Source of the DNA: Maniola hyperantus
Lineage: Eukaryota; Arthropoda; Insecta; Lepidoptera; Nymphalidae
Length of the DNA: 64,000 bases
Reading direction: 5' to 3'
NCBI RefSeq assembly: GCF_902806685.2
Contig: NC_048554.1
Location: 5,518,001-5,582,000 of the forward strand
The notes beneath the pieces are model-generated. The model was not told the origin of the DNA and ran no database searches. It worked only from the letters and a program-made list of their open reading frames with translations. Shown here one piece after another: positions 32,349-42,310 of this stretch (its first letter is position 1; every line of letters begins with the position of its first letter). A program made the translations under genes and the position numbers.

Positions 32349-32590
32349 TTTTTTAAAAAAAATATCTACATAATCATCCAGTTACAATTTTGAAAAATTA
32401 CTTACATATATCATCCCCTTTTAATTTTACATAACTAATCATCCCCTTTTAATTTTACAATTTACATAATTATTACTTAATTAATTTTATATTATTATTG
32501 TGCCACACTTCTTAAATTTACTACAATTATTGACTCTTAAACTACCCATTCAACCAGCGATGGACAGCCTGTCTGATTGAAACACAAAGT

Positions 32591-35542
32591 CTACGCCGCC
32601 GGTCGAATATGAAACGAGGTTCTACTATATTGTACATTATTTTTGTCTATTATTACATATGCTCTATATCCATTATATCTAACAATTTCGCCTTCTGACC
32701 AAATATTCTTACTTGGCTCTTTTTTGAACCAAACTTTTTGCCCTACAGTAAACCTACTTTTAAATCGACTTGTCTTATTATAATTTTTTATATTTCTAGT
32801 TTGTACATCATTAAACTGTTGAGTTACATTCTGATTTAACTTAGGTGTTAGGTATTGTGAGCTAACAATCAACTTAGTTTTTAAATTTCTATTCATTAGT
32901 AGCTGACTGGGGGAAAAATTTGTACCAGAAACGGGAGAAGCCCGATATTGTAATAATGCTAGCCTTACATCAGTTCTATCTTCGTGGCATTTTGTTAGCA
33001 TTTTCTTCGCAATTTGTACCCCTCGTTCAGCCATACCATTCGCTTGGGCATATCTTGGACTAGTATAAGTAAATTTAAATCCCCAATTATGTGCAAACTC
33101 TTTACATTCCCTCGAATCAAATGGAACATGGTCAGATATTATTTCTGCAGGTATTCCATGAGTACTAAAAATATCTTTTAATGTATTAATTACACTTGTA
33201 GCAGTTTTACTGGATATGTATTTTATCTCTAACCATTTAGAATAATAGTCATATACTACTAAATAACTTTTCCTTCTAAAGTCCATGATATCTATACCTA
33301 ATTTTAAAAATGGAAGGTTGGGAACTTGATGTGATAATAACGGCTCTTTAACATTACTATTATGATGCGTTTGACAAGGAAAGCATTTCTTAACATACTC
33401 TTCAATGTGAGAGTCCATATAAGGCCAGTAATACAACCTTCTAGCTGTCTGCTTCATTTTTGACATACCTACATGCCCTTCATGTAAAGTTTTAATGACA
33501 TTCAATCTTAAACTCTTCGGTACTATTAACCTATCATTATAGAAGACTAAATTATCGTCCACACTAAGTTCAGCTCTTAATTTATGATAACTTCTTATTA
33601 CATCTGGAATATGAGAAATTTTGTCCGGCCAACCATTCTGTATAAATTCAATTATTTTTAATAACTCTTCATCTTTAGAACTTTCTGAGATTAATACTAA
33701 TTTTTGTTCTTCTGTGCATTCTAATTTCTGTGCTAACCCTATACAGTGTATGACTTCATACATATAAGAATCATCTGTATCATTACACTCTTGATACGAC
33801 CTTGATAACAAATCTGCTATGTACATTTGTTTACCTTGTAAATATTTAAATTCAAAATTATATTTTAATAACTTTAACTTTAATCTCTGTAGTCTAGGAG
33901 ACGGTACCTCATGTAAATGCTTTTTTAATAAACTTTCTAATGGTTTATGATCATTAACTACGGTAATCTTATGACCATAGATATAATAATGAAATTTCTT
34001 AGTTGCCCATACTATACTTAACAACTCTTTTTCAATTTGGGAAAAATTACATTCTGCAGGTGTTAAACTTCTTGAAGCAAAGCAAACTGGTTTACCATTT
34101 TGAAGTAAACAGCATCCGAGACCACTCTTTGATGCGTCACACTGAATCGTTATAGGCAATTTACTGTTAAAATTCTGTAAAATGGGCGCTTGGCTTAATT
34201 TAATTTTAATATTATTATAAACATTTTCATGAACTTCCGTCCATAACCACTCAACATCTTTCTTTAATAATAACTGAAGCGTTGATGCAATATCAGCCAA
34301 GTTAGGTATAAATTTTCTTAAATAATTGACCATGCCAAGGAAAATCTGTAACTCTTTTTTATTATTGGGACTTTTCATATTAATAATTGCACTTACCCGC
34401 TCTGGGTCTATTTGCATACCTTTCTCAGAAAAAATATGGCCAAAATACTTCACCTCTTTTAATTTATATTGAAATTTATTCTTATTAAAGCGAACATTAT
34501 GTTCTCTAGCCCGTTCAAAAACCTTTTTTAATATTGCATCATGCTCTTGTTCAGTTTCACCACATATTAACAAATCATCACAGTACACTATCACGCCTGG
34601 AATATCTCCAAAGGCTGTTTCACTATATTTTTGGAAAATTTCCGGTGCTACTGATAAACCAAATGGCATTCTTAGGAACTTATAACAACCAAATGGACTA
34701 TTAAATGTACATAAATCATTCGAATCTTCTGAAAGTTTAATATTATAAAAACCATCGGATAAATCTAGCACTGAAAAATACTTTTTATTACAAAGTTTAG
34801 TTATAATTTCATCAATGGTGGGAATCAAATGATGTTCTCTTATTAATACTTTATTAAGATCTTTAGGATCTAAACAGATTCTAAGCGAACCATCTTTCTT
34901 TTCTGTAATAACCAAGTTGCTTACAAAACTTTTAGGGTGATCGACCTTCGCGATGACTTTGTGCTTCACCAGAGCTTCCAACTTGTCCGCAAGGCGATCC
35001 TTCAGTGCGTTAGGCACTCGCCGTGGGGGTCGCACCACAGGCTCCACGCCAGGTTGAATGCGTAGCTGCAGTGAGCTCTTAAACTCCCCGACTCCCTGAA
35101 ACAGTTCGTTATTCATATTAACAATTGAGTCTTTACTCATTTTCATATTAGTATTAGTGCAACTTGTAAGTGTATTAATATTATTATTAGTATTTAAGAG
35201 CCTAAGCTTTACCAAAGAGCCTAGCCCTAGGATCGGTCTAACCGGTTCATTAATAATTAAAAACTCAGTGTTGAACCACTCATTGTTATTAATATTATTA
35301 TTAGAATATACTTTTAATGTGACCTTTCCTATAGGAAATAATTTTCCTCCACCAAAGACTTCTATTAAGGTTTTTGTCTCAGACATTTTTATTTTTGTCT
35401 CATCATCGACAATTTTTTTAAGGTCCCGCAAACTCAAAACATTTATTTGGGCCCCCGTGTCACACTTAAAACAGACCCTCTTATTTTCAACTTGCAACAA
35501 CGTATTCCATTCATTTTTAGTAAAATCTATTGAGTATACTAG
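32591..35542 (-). CDS. pol: Gypsy pol: protease, reverse transcriptase, RNase H, integrase
   Basis: 984 codons open from the codon after the gag TGA to the stop at 32591, in the same frame as gag. There is no suitable ATG at the start, so it is probably made as a gag-pol fusion. Domains in order: aspartic protease KCDTGAQINVLSL; RT with LDLSDGFYNIKLS and catalytic YCDDLLICG; RNase H with QCDASKSGLGC, EKELLSIVWATKKFHYY and NDHKPLESLL; integrase with an HHCC finger (HEGHVGMSK...CFPCQTH) and a catalytic core GIDIMDF, IISDHVPF, NGMAERG (34 residues between the last Asp and Glu). Domain order PR-RT-RH-IN places it in Ty3/gypsy. No stop or frameshift interrupts it, so this half looks functional. 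Confidence 0.93.
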   Translation of the reverse strand, partial: LVYSIDFTKNEWNTLLQVENKRVCFKCDTGAQINVLSLRDLKKIVDDETKIKMSETKTLIEVFGGGKLFPIGKVTLKVYSNNNINNNEWFNTEFLIINEPVRPILGLGSLVKLRLLNTNNNINTLTSCTNTNMKMSKDSIVNMNNELFQGVGEFKSSLQLRIQPGVEPVVRPPRRVPNALKDRLADKLEALVKHKVIAKVDHPKSFVSNLVITEKKDGSLRICLDPKDLNKVLIREHHLIPTIDEIITKLCNKKYFSVLDLSDGFYNIKLSEDSNDLCTFNSPFGCYKFLRMPFGLSVAPEIFQKYSETAFGDIPGVIVYCDDLLICGETEQEHDAILKKVFERAREHNVRFNKNKFQYKLKEVKYFGHIFSEKGMQIDPERVSAIINMKSPNNKKELQIFLGMVNYLRKFIPNLADIASTLQLLLKKDVEWLWTEVHENVYNNIKIKLSQAPILQNFNSKLPITIQCDASKSGLGCCLLQNGKPVCFASRSLTPAECNFSQIEKELLSIVWATKKFHYYIYGHKITVVNDHKPLESLLKKHLHEVPSPRLQRLKLKLLKYNFEFKYLQGKQMYIADLLSRSYQECNDTDDSYMYEVIHCIGLAQKLECTEEQKLVLISESSKDEELLKIIEFIQNGWPDKISHIPDVIRSYHKLRAELSVDDNLVFYNDRLIVPKSLRLNVIKTLHEGHVGMSKMKQTARRLYYWPYMDSHIEEYVKKCFPCQTHHNSNVKEPLLSHQVPNLPFLKLGIDIMDFRRKSYLVVYDYYSKWLEIKYISSKTATSVINTLKDIFSTHGIPAEIISDHVPFDSRECKEFAHNWGFKFTYTSPRYAQANGMAERGVQIAKKMLTKCHEDRTDVRLALLQYRASPVSGTNFSPSQLLMNRNLKTKLIVSSQYLTPKLNQNVTQQFNDVQTRNIKNYNKTSRFKSRFTVGQKVWFKKEPSKNIWSEGEIVRYNGYRAYVIIDKNNVQYSRTSFHIRPAA

Positions 35543-35545
35543 TCA
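35539..35545 (-). promoter_or_regulatory. Putative translational readthrough signal UGA-CUA-G between gag and pol
   Basis: On the minus strand the gag stop is TGA followed by CTAG, with pol in the same frame. UGA-CUA-G is a known high-readthrough stop context in animal genes and alphaviruses. Its role here is inferred from the frame arrangement. Confidence 0.7.
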
Positions 35546-36437
35546 TAAATCATGAATGTTATTAATATTATCAAGCTTTTGATTCTTAGACATACATCCT
35601 ATACTAAAATGATTTAATTTTCCACATTTTAAACAAGTTTTTCCAAAGGCTGGACACTGCCTAGGACCATGTACCTTATTACACTTTTTACACTGATAAT
35701 TGTTTTTATTCAAGTTATTTTTATAATTATTTTGACAATTTTTCTTATTATTAATATTATTATGGGGCCTACTATACTTAGCTTTGCTATTGTTGCTCGC
35801 CGGGGTAGTCAGCTGCCGGGTTGTGCTTGCTGCTGCCACCGCTTTCACCTCCGAGCTGTGTAGCACCATAAGTTGCTGACTGGACAGCTCCGCTGATCGA
35901 CATATGTCCAGTGCCTTGTCCAGTGTGAGGTCCTTAATTTCTAATAATTTTTGTTGCACTCGTGTCTGTTTCACGCCGATGACGAGTCTGTCCCGTAACA
36001 TCCTGTCCTTTTGTTGACCAAAGTTACAGCTGTCTGCCAGTTTTCTTAAGTCTGAGTAAAATGTGTCAAAATTTTCTCCGTCTTGTTGTACTAAGACTAT
36101 TAAAATTGTAACTTGCCATTACTTCATTACTTTTCGGCTTGAAATATTCGTCGAATAACTTGATAACTTCCTCTAATTTCGGTTTATCTTCTTTTTTTAA
36201 TACGTTGAGGTATAGTTCCAGGGCTGAAGATCCAATGCAATTTAATAATAATGCTGCTTTTCTTGGTTCAGACAACTTCTCAAAACCCGCCGCCAGCATA
36301 AATATCTTAAACGAATCCTTGAATTTTTGCCACTGCTGCCAGCACGTATCCAAATCTTCCAGATCTATTCCTCGCGGCATCTTAAATTCGACACCACACA
36401 TGTCGCCTTGCATCGTGGTCGTTGCCCCGTCGGCCAT
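35543..36437 (-). pseudogene. gag: Gypsy gag (capsid/nucleocapsid), one frameshift
   Basis: Starts at the ATG at 36437 in a good context (ACAATGG) and ends at the TGA at 35543-35545, about 298 codons. One extra base near 36092 breaks the frame after about 115 codons; the length of 895 nt (one more than a multiple of three) agrees. The first part resembles the retrotransposon capsid (WQQWKDSFKIFMLAAG-like region). The second part has two CCHC zinc knuckles, CKKCNKVHGPRQC (CX2CX3HX4C) and CLKCGKLNHFSIGC (CX2CX4HX4C), which bind RNA. The stop is followed by CUAG and the pol frame continues without shift. The frameshift may be a young mutation or an assembly error, given identical LTRs. Confidence 0.85.
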
Positions 36438-36488
36438 TGTCTTGATGTTCAGTCCAAACTTACAATCCGTTTTAATCTGATGTTTTGT

Positions 36489-36506
36489 TCGAAAACGGCT
36501 GCGCCA
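36489..36506 (-). promoter_or_regulatory. Primer-binding site of the gypsy element
   Basis: Reads TGGCGCAGCCGTTTTCG on the minus strand, starting immediately after the LTR CA. TGG is the complement of the tRNA CCA end. The tRNA species was not determined. Confidence 0.75.
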
Positions 36507-36733
36507 TGTTATGTTGTATTAAATAAAATAATGTTTCTTCATGTAATTTGTGTTTATTTTAATATTTCCACTCGGATTAACTTAGTAATTAATATTAATA
36601 CAATGAGCTAGTGTGCACGGCTCTGGCCAAGTCTTACAAGTGAAAGTCTATCAATTGACGTTGACACATGACAGGTGACACCTACGTACGACATTGACAA
36701 TTGGTCACTTGTCTATGAGTTGTCTCTGCTACA
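36507..36733 (-). repeat. 5' LTR of the gypsy element
   Basis: 227 nt; expected to hold the promoter and the start of the genomic RNA. No TATA box could be assigned with confidence. Confidence 0.95.
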
Positions 36734-36950
36734 GTCCCATTTAAATTTGGTGAAGATCTGATGAACATCTTCGAAGATAGATACTGGAACTCCTCAACGG
36801 ATAAGAGTGAATTGCTCGCGATCAGTGTAATAGCTTAGTAAACAGTAGGTTTTTAACCAGTCATAGCATAATTCCATGGGACCACTAAAAATTGTGAAAT
36901 AAATTTTTTTTACAAAAAAAATAAAAACCGACTTCGATACACAAACACTA
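36734..36950 (+). repeat. GACTTC-A-rich repeat, right half
   Basis: Continuation of 31965-32108. Ends with ACCGACTTCGATACACAAAC near 36950. The family resembles abundant lepidopteran repeats with ACCGACTTC at both ends, but it is not classified. Confidence 0.5.
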
Positions 36951-37069
36951 AAAATTGAAAAATAATTTAATTTATTACCGAATATATTATGTATACAAGA
37001 GTTAATATAGTTCCATAATAATATTTTTTGGGCGTTCAGGTCGCAGTGGTAGTAGTAGTGTATGAGAAT

Positions 37070-37247
37070 ATTAAGCAGAACTCTCACGCGAGCATGTTTC
37101 ATTACGAATTTTTCTTCATCCTAAAAGCAAGTGATATCTTTTGCTTAAGACGCCTATGTCTCCGAAAAGTTAAAGGTACGACTCCGGGATCGAACCCTGA
37201 ATCCTCCAAAGAGGAGACCAACATCTTAATTACTAGGCTATCACCGC
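37070..37247 (-). repeat. tRNA-derived SINE (GATAGCCTAGTGGT family), diverged
   Basis: The B box region GGGATCGAACCCTGAATCC and head GGTGATAGCCTAGTAATTAA (minus strand) are recognisable; the tail is degraded. Confidence 0.6.
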
Positions 37248-37587
37248 TTTATCTCCTCATGTCAACGTTAATTCCTGGAGTCCATGTCAGTAGATTACGT
37301 GGTTCACACATCCGGTTGTTGTAACATAGAGAATTCGACCTCTGTCTCTGTCTGTGAATTGTAATCTCCTAATCCAATGTATTTCGACCACGGACATAGT
37401 TCACAGCGGAATTGTTAATTAGCATTATTATTTGGCTATTTGGACGATTTATGTACCGGATTATCCGATGCGGAAGTAATCCATATAGGACGGTGTGTAT
37501 TAAGTAAATTAATAACTTAACGTGTGGGATGCGTTTTGAACCAAATAAAGTGCTTTGCTTGTTGATGATGGGGATAATCTATAGTAC

Positions 37588-37981
37588 ACGACAGGTTGAG
37601 ATAGCAGTCTAAATATATAAAAGGAAAAGGTGACTGACTGACTGACTGGCTGGCTGACTGATTGACTGACTGATCTATTAACGCACAGCTCAAACTACTG
37701 GACCGATTGGGCTGAAATTTGGCATGTAGATAGCTATTATGACGTAGGCATCCGCTAAGGATTTTTGAAATTTCAACCCAAGCAAGGGGGTGGTAAAATA
37801 GGGGTTTGAAATTTTTGTAGTCCACGCGGACGAAGTCGCGAGCATAAGCTAGTCAGGGTATAAGACGGAGGGACGCGGGCACACACCCGCACGTTACCCG
37901 CCCTATCCCGCACCGGGCTAGCTTGGGGGCGGTGCGGGTGTGCGGGGTGTCCCCACCCCGATTGCTATATCGCCCTGCCGC
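37588..37981. repeat. GC-rich foldback element split by a Helitron
   Basis: Outer parts 37588-37607 (ACGACAGGTTGAGATAGCAG) and 37853-37981 (ending GCCCTGCCGC) form one member of the GCGACAGGT family. The insert is the Helitron at 37608-37852. Confidence 0.75.
37608..37852 (+). mobile_element. Helitron-like element, family A, nested in a foldback
   Basis: TCTAAATATATAAAAGGAAA start, (GACT)n tract, CCACGCGGACGAAGTCGCG end plus CATAAGCTAG, then T. The host sequence resumes without duplication, as expected for a Helitron. Confidence 0.8.
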
Positions 37982-38011
37982 GTACCATTATACCTGTGTG
38001 TTAAAATTTAA

Positions 38012-38145
38012 AATCTATACGAATAAAAAGACTTGTCCTGACTGACTGACTGATCTATCAACGCACAATTTAAACCGCTAGAAATTTAAACTTTCACAGT
38101 AATTTTTTTATGACGTAGGCGCCCAATAGGGATTGAATTTTTGTA
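38012..38145 (+). mobile_element. Helitron-like fragment, family A related
   Basis: TCTATACGAATAAAAAG, (GACT)n and GATCTATCAACGCACAATTT; truncated at the 3' side. Confidence 0.5.
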
Positions 38146-38298
38146 TGAAAATCCGTACGTTTTCAAGTTATATCTATGAAAAGTAAAAATGAAAAAAAAA
38201 TACGTATTTCAGTGTGTTTGTTAGCGGGCTGCAGCGCTGATCACCAGTGCCAACGATTTGCGTGGCTAGAAAACTAGCTTTATTTAGTTAGCTACACA

Positions 38299-38456
38299 GT
38301 GGGGCCGATTCTCTTGTACACAATCTCTAAACTAAACTAAATTAACAGGTCTAAATCTGGTGCTATCCTTTCCCGCAAGCAACAATATGAAAGGGATAGC
38401 AATAGATTTAGACGTGCCATTTTAGTTTAGAGATTGTGTACAACGGAATTAGCCAC
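38299..38456. repeat. MITE, GTACACAATCTCTAAACT termini
   Basis: Left end TTGTACACAATCTCTAAACT is matched by the right end AGTTTAGAGATTGTGTACAA, with outer GTGGGGCCGATTC / GGAATTAGCCAC imperfectly paired. It ends 74 nt before Pde11 exon c. Confidence 0.75.
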
Positions 38457-38530
38457 AATATGTGGGTAGTTTGTTAACGGTTACTCATACAACTCTGTAT
38501 CCACCTAAAAACCAGTTCCTTTTCCGACAG

Positions 38531-38708
38531 GAAGATCTCTGCGCACGAGTTTGAGCGCGGCGGCCTCCTGAAGCCGCTGGTGACGACAGTCGACGGCACA
38601 CCCACTTTCCTCGGCGACCAGCCGCCACACGCCGCGCCCTCGCGACCGCAGCGACGGTCGCGGCACGAGCTGCGACAGTTGGACGAAAAGGAACTTATTT
38701 TTGAATTA
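38531..38708 (+). CDS. Pde11: Pde11 exon c
   Basis: Third visible Pde11 exon, 178 nt, beginning after ACAG at 38527-38530 and ending before GTAAGT. It encodes KISAHEFERGGLLKP, then TVDGTPTFL, an Arg/Pro/His-rich spacer, and RHELRQLDEKELIFEL. These segments correspond closely to the conserved stretch before GAF-A in insect PDE11, which I recognise from the Drosophila protein; human PDE5 has the shorter cognate KISASEF. The exon enters in phase 2 and leaves in phase 0, matching exons b and d. Intron b-c is 13,037 nt and contains the hAT element copy 1 and the complete gypsy retrotransposon. The body of the exon is much more GC-rich than its surroundings. Confidence 0.9.
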
Positions 38709-39265
38709 GTAAGTGTACTTATCTAAAGCAACAGTCGTTAGAAATGTAATGCTAGCGGCCTCCTCTAGCCGTTGAGTCGACGAAATCCAGTGTGCCAGTT
38801 GGACGAACAGGAACTTATATTTTAATAATTATTTATTTATTTAAACAACTCAGTACAGTTCATCTCTGTGGAATCCTGACCCCTAAACTAGGAAATCCCG
38901 TGTCTCCCGTGTCCCGTTGGACGAGAAAGTGCTTAATTGGATGTCGATCTCGAAAAATATGATCGCATAGATTTTATATTTATTCGCGTGTCCTGGGTGG
39001 CAGTCACGTAATGTCGTTATCGCTCCTCAATTATTGTTTTCCAGTTGTTGCTAGATGATAAATAATATCATTATAGAGAACAGTTAAGTAGTTTCAAACA
39101 GTATCCTCTAATTATATTAGTCTATTTTATTAGTATATTGGTATTATACATATTATTTTAATACATGTATTAGTGGTTTATGTATTAGTATGTATCAGTT
39201 ATTTGAATGTATGTTTATTAGTATATTACACACCACCTGCAGTCTAATTTTCCTTATACTTTCCA
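38709..39265. other. Pde11 intron c-d, 5' part, unassigned
   Basis: 38755-38830 weakly echoes exon c (CGGCCTCCTCTAGCCGTTGA and CAGTTGGACGAACAGGAACT), which suggests a decayed partial duplication of the exon end. Confidence 0.45.
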
Positions 39266-39400
39266 ATCTTTAAGGTTGCCTGGTAGAGATAGCTAATTAG
39301 CGATAAGGCCGCCTTTTGTATCTTCCTTCTGTCTGTGTTTTTTATTCTTTAATGTAATCCTTCTTGTGGTTGTGCAAATAAAGTGTATTTATTATTATTA
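39266..39400 (+). mobile_element. 5'-truncated LINE 3' tail (GGTTGCCTGGTAGAGA hairpin)
   Basis: GGTTGCCTGGTAGAGATAGC, GCGATAAGGCCGCC and AATAAAGTGTATTTATTATT. Same tail as 2444-2735 and 59471-59580. Confidence 0.65.
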
Positions 39401-39671
39401 TATCACGTTCCTAAAAAAAATTACGTAGTTACTATAATATAATTATGGAAGCACTGATATTTTTTAATACAAACATTTCATAATTTTGTGTTATCATCAC
39501 ATAAAATTATCTTCGAACCGACCAATTTGTATATTGCGTACTTACAAATTAAAATAACATTAAAAAAATGATAATTATGTAATTATTGATAGCATAATAT
39601 AAAAACGTTTAAACAAGCGCCACCGTTCGTATTACTGAAACCATTGAACGTAATTACAACAGCTATAGTCG

Positions 39672-39819
39672 GCGACATGTCGAGATGGCAATTGGGGAGG
39701 GAACGCCCCGCACACCAGCACAACCCCCGCACTAACCCGGTGCGGGTGAGCGCGGGTGGCATGCCGGTGTGCGGGGCGTGCCCCCGCCTCGTACCCCGAT
39801 TGCCATCTAAACCTGTCGC
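39672..39819. repeat. GC-rich foldback element
   Basis: GCGACATGTCGAGATGGCAA at the left and an inverse ending ACCTGTCGC at the right; interior CCGCACACCAGCAC / GCCGGTGTGCGGGG. Confidence 0.75.
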
Positions 39820-40242
39820 TTACTGTGGGTATTGATTGTATTTTACTAATGACTATTTTCATTTCATGTAATCCAGCTCGACCCAGCTTCAAACGGACAG
39901 TATTTTTAAAAATATTCTCTTATTGAACATTATATTATAATAAAGAAATGCTACATGAACCATCCGTCCCTAGTCCCTATAGTAGTTTAGTTTCTCTATA
40001 GTCACATAGTCACATTATTTATATTTTCCATACGTCATATGATTGTTACAACCAAGCTTTGAACAAAACCCTTATCTCTTACAAGTTACATCACAAATCA
40101 ACTGTCTAAAGTTTTCGGGACACTGCATGACTACTGTCAATGAACCAGACTGTTTACATGTGTAACAATTTAGGCTTCTGGAATCTGGACCGGGAGGTCG
40201 GTTGATAATAGCAGTGTTCACTTGATAATTATATGTACACTA
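39820..40242. other. Pde11 intron c-d, unassigned
   Basis: No feature recognised. Confidence 0.4.
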
Positions 40243-40448
40243 ACTGATGCCCACGACTTCGTCTGCGTGGATTTTAGGGTTAAGGTAAGGTTTCTAAAAA
40301 TCCCGTGGGAATTTTCCGGGATACAAGTAGCCTATCAAGGTTTTTATATATATTCATGCAAAAAATCACTTCTATCCGTGGTTCCATTCCAGCGTGATTG
40401 AAGGACAAACCAAGAAACAAACACTTTCGCATTCATAATATTAGAAGT
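40243..40448 (-). mobile_element. Helitron-like element, family B
   Basis: ACTGATGCCCACGACTTCGT at the left and CACTTTCGCATTCATAATAT at the right, with the family body between. Confidence 0.6.
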
Positions 40449-40450
40449 GA

Positions 40451-40619
40451 TATAAGTCCCGCAAATTGCTAATGTGCGTGGTCGCCATTTTAGTGACGTC
40501 AGCACTAGACTGAAGTTTCGAGCTGATGGTATATTTTTACTTAAATATACGTCAAGATGACGTCATTTCGATGTTAATAAGACATGGTTCCAGCGCAATA
40601 GCAATTTGCGGGACTTATA
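40451..40619. repeat. MITE, TATAAGTCCCGCAAATTGCT termini, uninterrupted
   Basis: Left TATAAGTCCCGCAAATTGCT and right AGCAATTTGCGGGACTTATA are perfect inverses. The SINE-free counterpart of 19042-19466. Confidence 0.8.
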
Positions 40620-40869
40620 CATATATAATTATCTCTGAATGCTATAAATCTAGTCTAAAATGAGATGTGACGTAAATGCCTGGGTTTAATTTAATTTCCA
40701 AGGAGTAAAATAACACTTTCTTAAAATATGACGACCACATGCCGTCTTAGAAATGAGTTAGTATTTTCTTTCATTCAATCAGAAGCACTAAATAATACAA
40801 TTTAAGCTTTAGGCAGTGGTCCGACCGCGCCGCAAAACGACTAACTATCGGCGATTTTCTCTCTCATAA

Positions 40870-40950
40870 TCATCATTATCATCAACCAATAGACGTCCAC
40901 TGCTGGACATAGGTCTCTTGTAAGGACTTCCACACGCCACGGTCTAGAGT
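40870..40950 (-). repeat. RTE-type LINE 3' end fragment
   Basis: CATCAACCAATAGACGTCCA, CTGCTGGACATAGGTCTC and CCACACGCCACGGTC are the reverse complement of the 3' ends at 29500 and 30320. Confidence 0.55.
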
Positions 40951-40964
40951 ATAGAGTAAAATTT

Positions 40965-41100
40965 TTGTTTTATATTTTCTTCAGAATAGTATTAGAAATC
41001 ACGTCATGCATTGCCAGACATTTAGTATCGAGAGTAGAATACCCAGAGTAATTTTCAACTTTTATACAATAACGAGGGTCTGGCTCTTTCTACTACGAAA
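40965..41100 (+). repeat. Unclassified repeat D
   Basis: Shares CGTCATGCATTGCCAGACA with 13643-13850. Confidence 0.45.
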
Positions 41101-41334
41101 TAAGCAAAAAACGGAACAGTGTCATTATTACGTAATAATAATGTATTTTCAAAACGAATTTTTATATATGGTGTACTGCAGGGCTTTCATATTATCACTG
41201 TATTATTTTATTCTTCTTTCTCTACTACCTTCTCTATATCCCTATAAGCCTTAAAATAACACATTCAATAATTCGTAAACAATAAGATTTAAAACTCTAC
41301 GGGCATTTATATATTAAAACATATTTTTCAGTTT

Positions 41335-42170
41335 CCAAAATTCCATATGGTCACTTTGATGGTCACGTTCGATCCGAATTCTGTTTTATTATTTCGTGTA
41401 TGAATCAAGACGTGGATATATTGCTGCGTTAGATTAAATAAATGTATGAGTTATCGCACTGGACCCCCTAAAATATGATGGCGCTTTTTGATAGATTGTG
41501 TGGAATAATATCATCAAGGGTCGCTCTCTCTGTTGGAATTGGAAAGGAAGCGACGGCGGCGTTCGTATATTTCTTATTTTTTAAGTGAAGCTATATATTT
41601 CATTTGAGGAAAAAGCGGCTTAAGTGTCTATTTATCATCTTAGATAAGAGTTAAAAAAATTATATAAGTATAATTGTATAACAAAGACTGGGATATTTAC
41701 AAAAGTACGGGTATTGCGTTAGACTTCTAAAGGACTTAACGTTTAATTAAGTGTTAAAACAAAACAAAAAACTACTACACAGCCAACTATCAGATAATTC
41801 TCAACTCTAGATCTTTATATTTTAGATATATTTTCCCATGTGGATAAATTAGGATATGTTATTTGGTCACGTTCAACTCGAATTGTTCGTGTATCCATCA
41901 AGACATGGATATATTGCTACGATAGATTAGACAAATGGTCGAGGTGTCGCAGTAGACCTTCCTAAATTTGATTGCCCTCTCTGAATATATTATTGTCCGG
42001 AAAATATGATTGAGAATCTCGGTATTACCACAGACACAGCCACAGAATACATAATAGTACCTATAATAGTACCTACACTACAGTTATTACTTATTAGACG
42101 ACACTTTATCTTTTCTATTTTAAGAGGAGCTATTTATTACATCTGTGGATCATTTTGTAAGACATAACAT
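41335..42170. repeat. Diverged tandem duplication within Pde11 intron c-d
   Basis: Blocks in 41335-41640 recur in the same order in 41825-42170: TGGTCACGTTC, TCGTGTATGAATCAAGAC vs TCGTGTATCCATCAAGAC, GTGGATATATTGCT, GATTA-A-AAATG and AAGTGAAGCTATATATT vs AAGAGGAGCTATTTATT. The offset is about 490 nt. Confidence 0.55.
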
Positions 42171-42222
42171 AAATTATTTAGATGATGCTCGCGACTTCGT
42201 CGGCATGGATTTTTTTTTAATT

Positions 42223-42310
42223 ATTCCGACACAAATTAGCCCTTGACTGCAATCTCACCTGGTGATAAGTGATGATGCAGTCTAAGATGGAAGCGGGCTA
42301 ATCTGGAAGG
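42223..42310 (+). repeat. SINE body fragment (TTGACTGCAATCTCACC family)
   Basis: ACACAAATTAGCCCTTGACT, CAATCTCACCTGGTGA and GATGGAAGCGGGCTAATCTG, as at 4497 and 10485. Confidence 0.55.

Larger units (their letters stand above)
32109..36733 (-). mobile_element. Complete Ty3/gypsy LTR retrotransposon
   Basis: A 4,625-nt element on the minus strand with two 227-nt LTRs (32109-32335 and 36507-36733). I see no difference between the LTRs. It is flanked by the 5-bp duplication GTCCC (32104-32108 and 36734-36738). In element orientation the LTR starts TGTAGCAGAG and ends CATAACA. A TGG-initiated primer-binding site directly follows the 5' LTR, and an AAAAGGGGATGA polypurine tract directly precedes the 3' LTR. 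It encodes gag and pol in one frame and no envelope. Identical LTRs mean a recent insertion. It lies antisense in Pde11 intron b-c. Confidence 0.95.
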
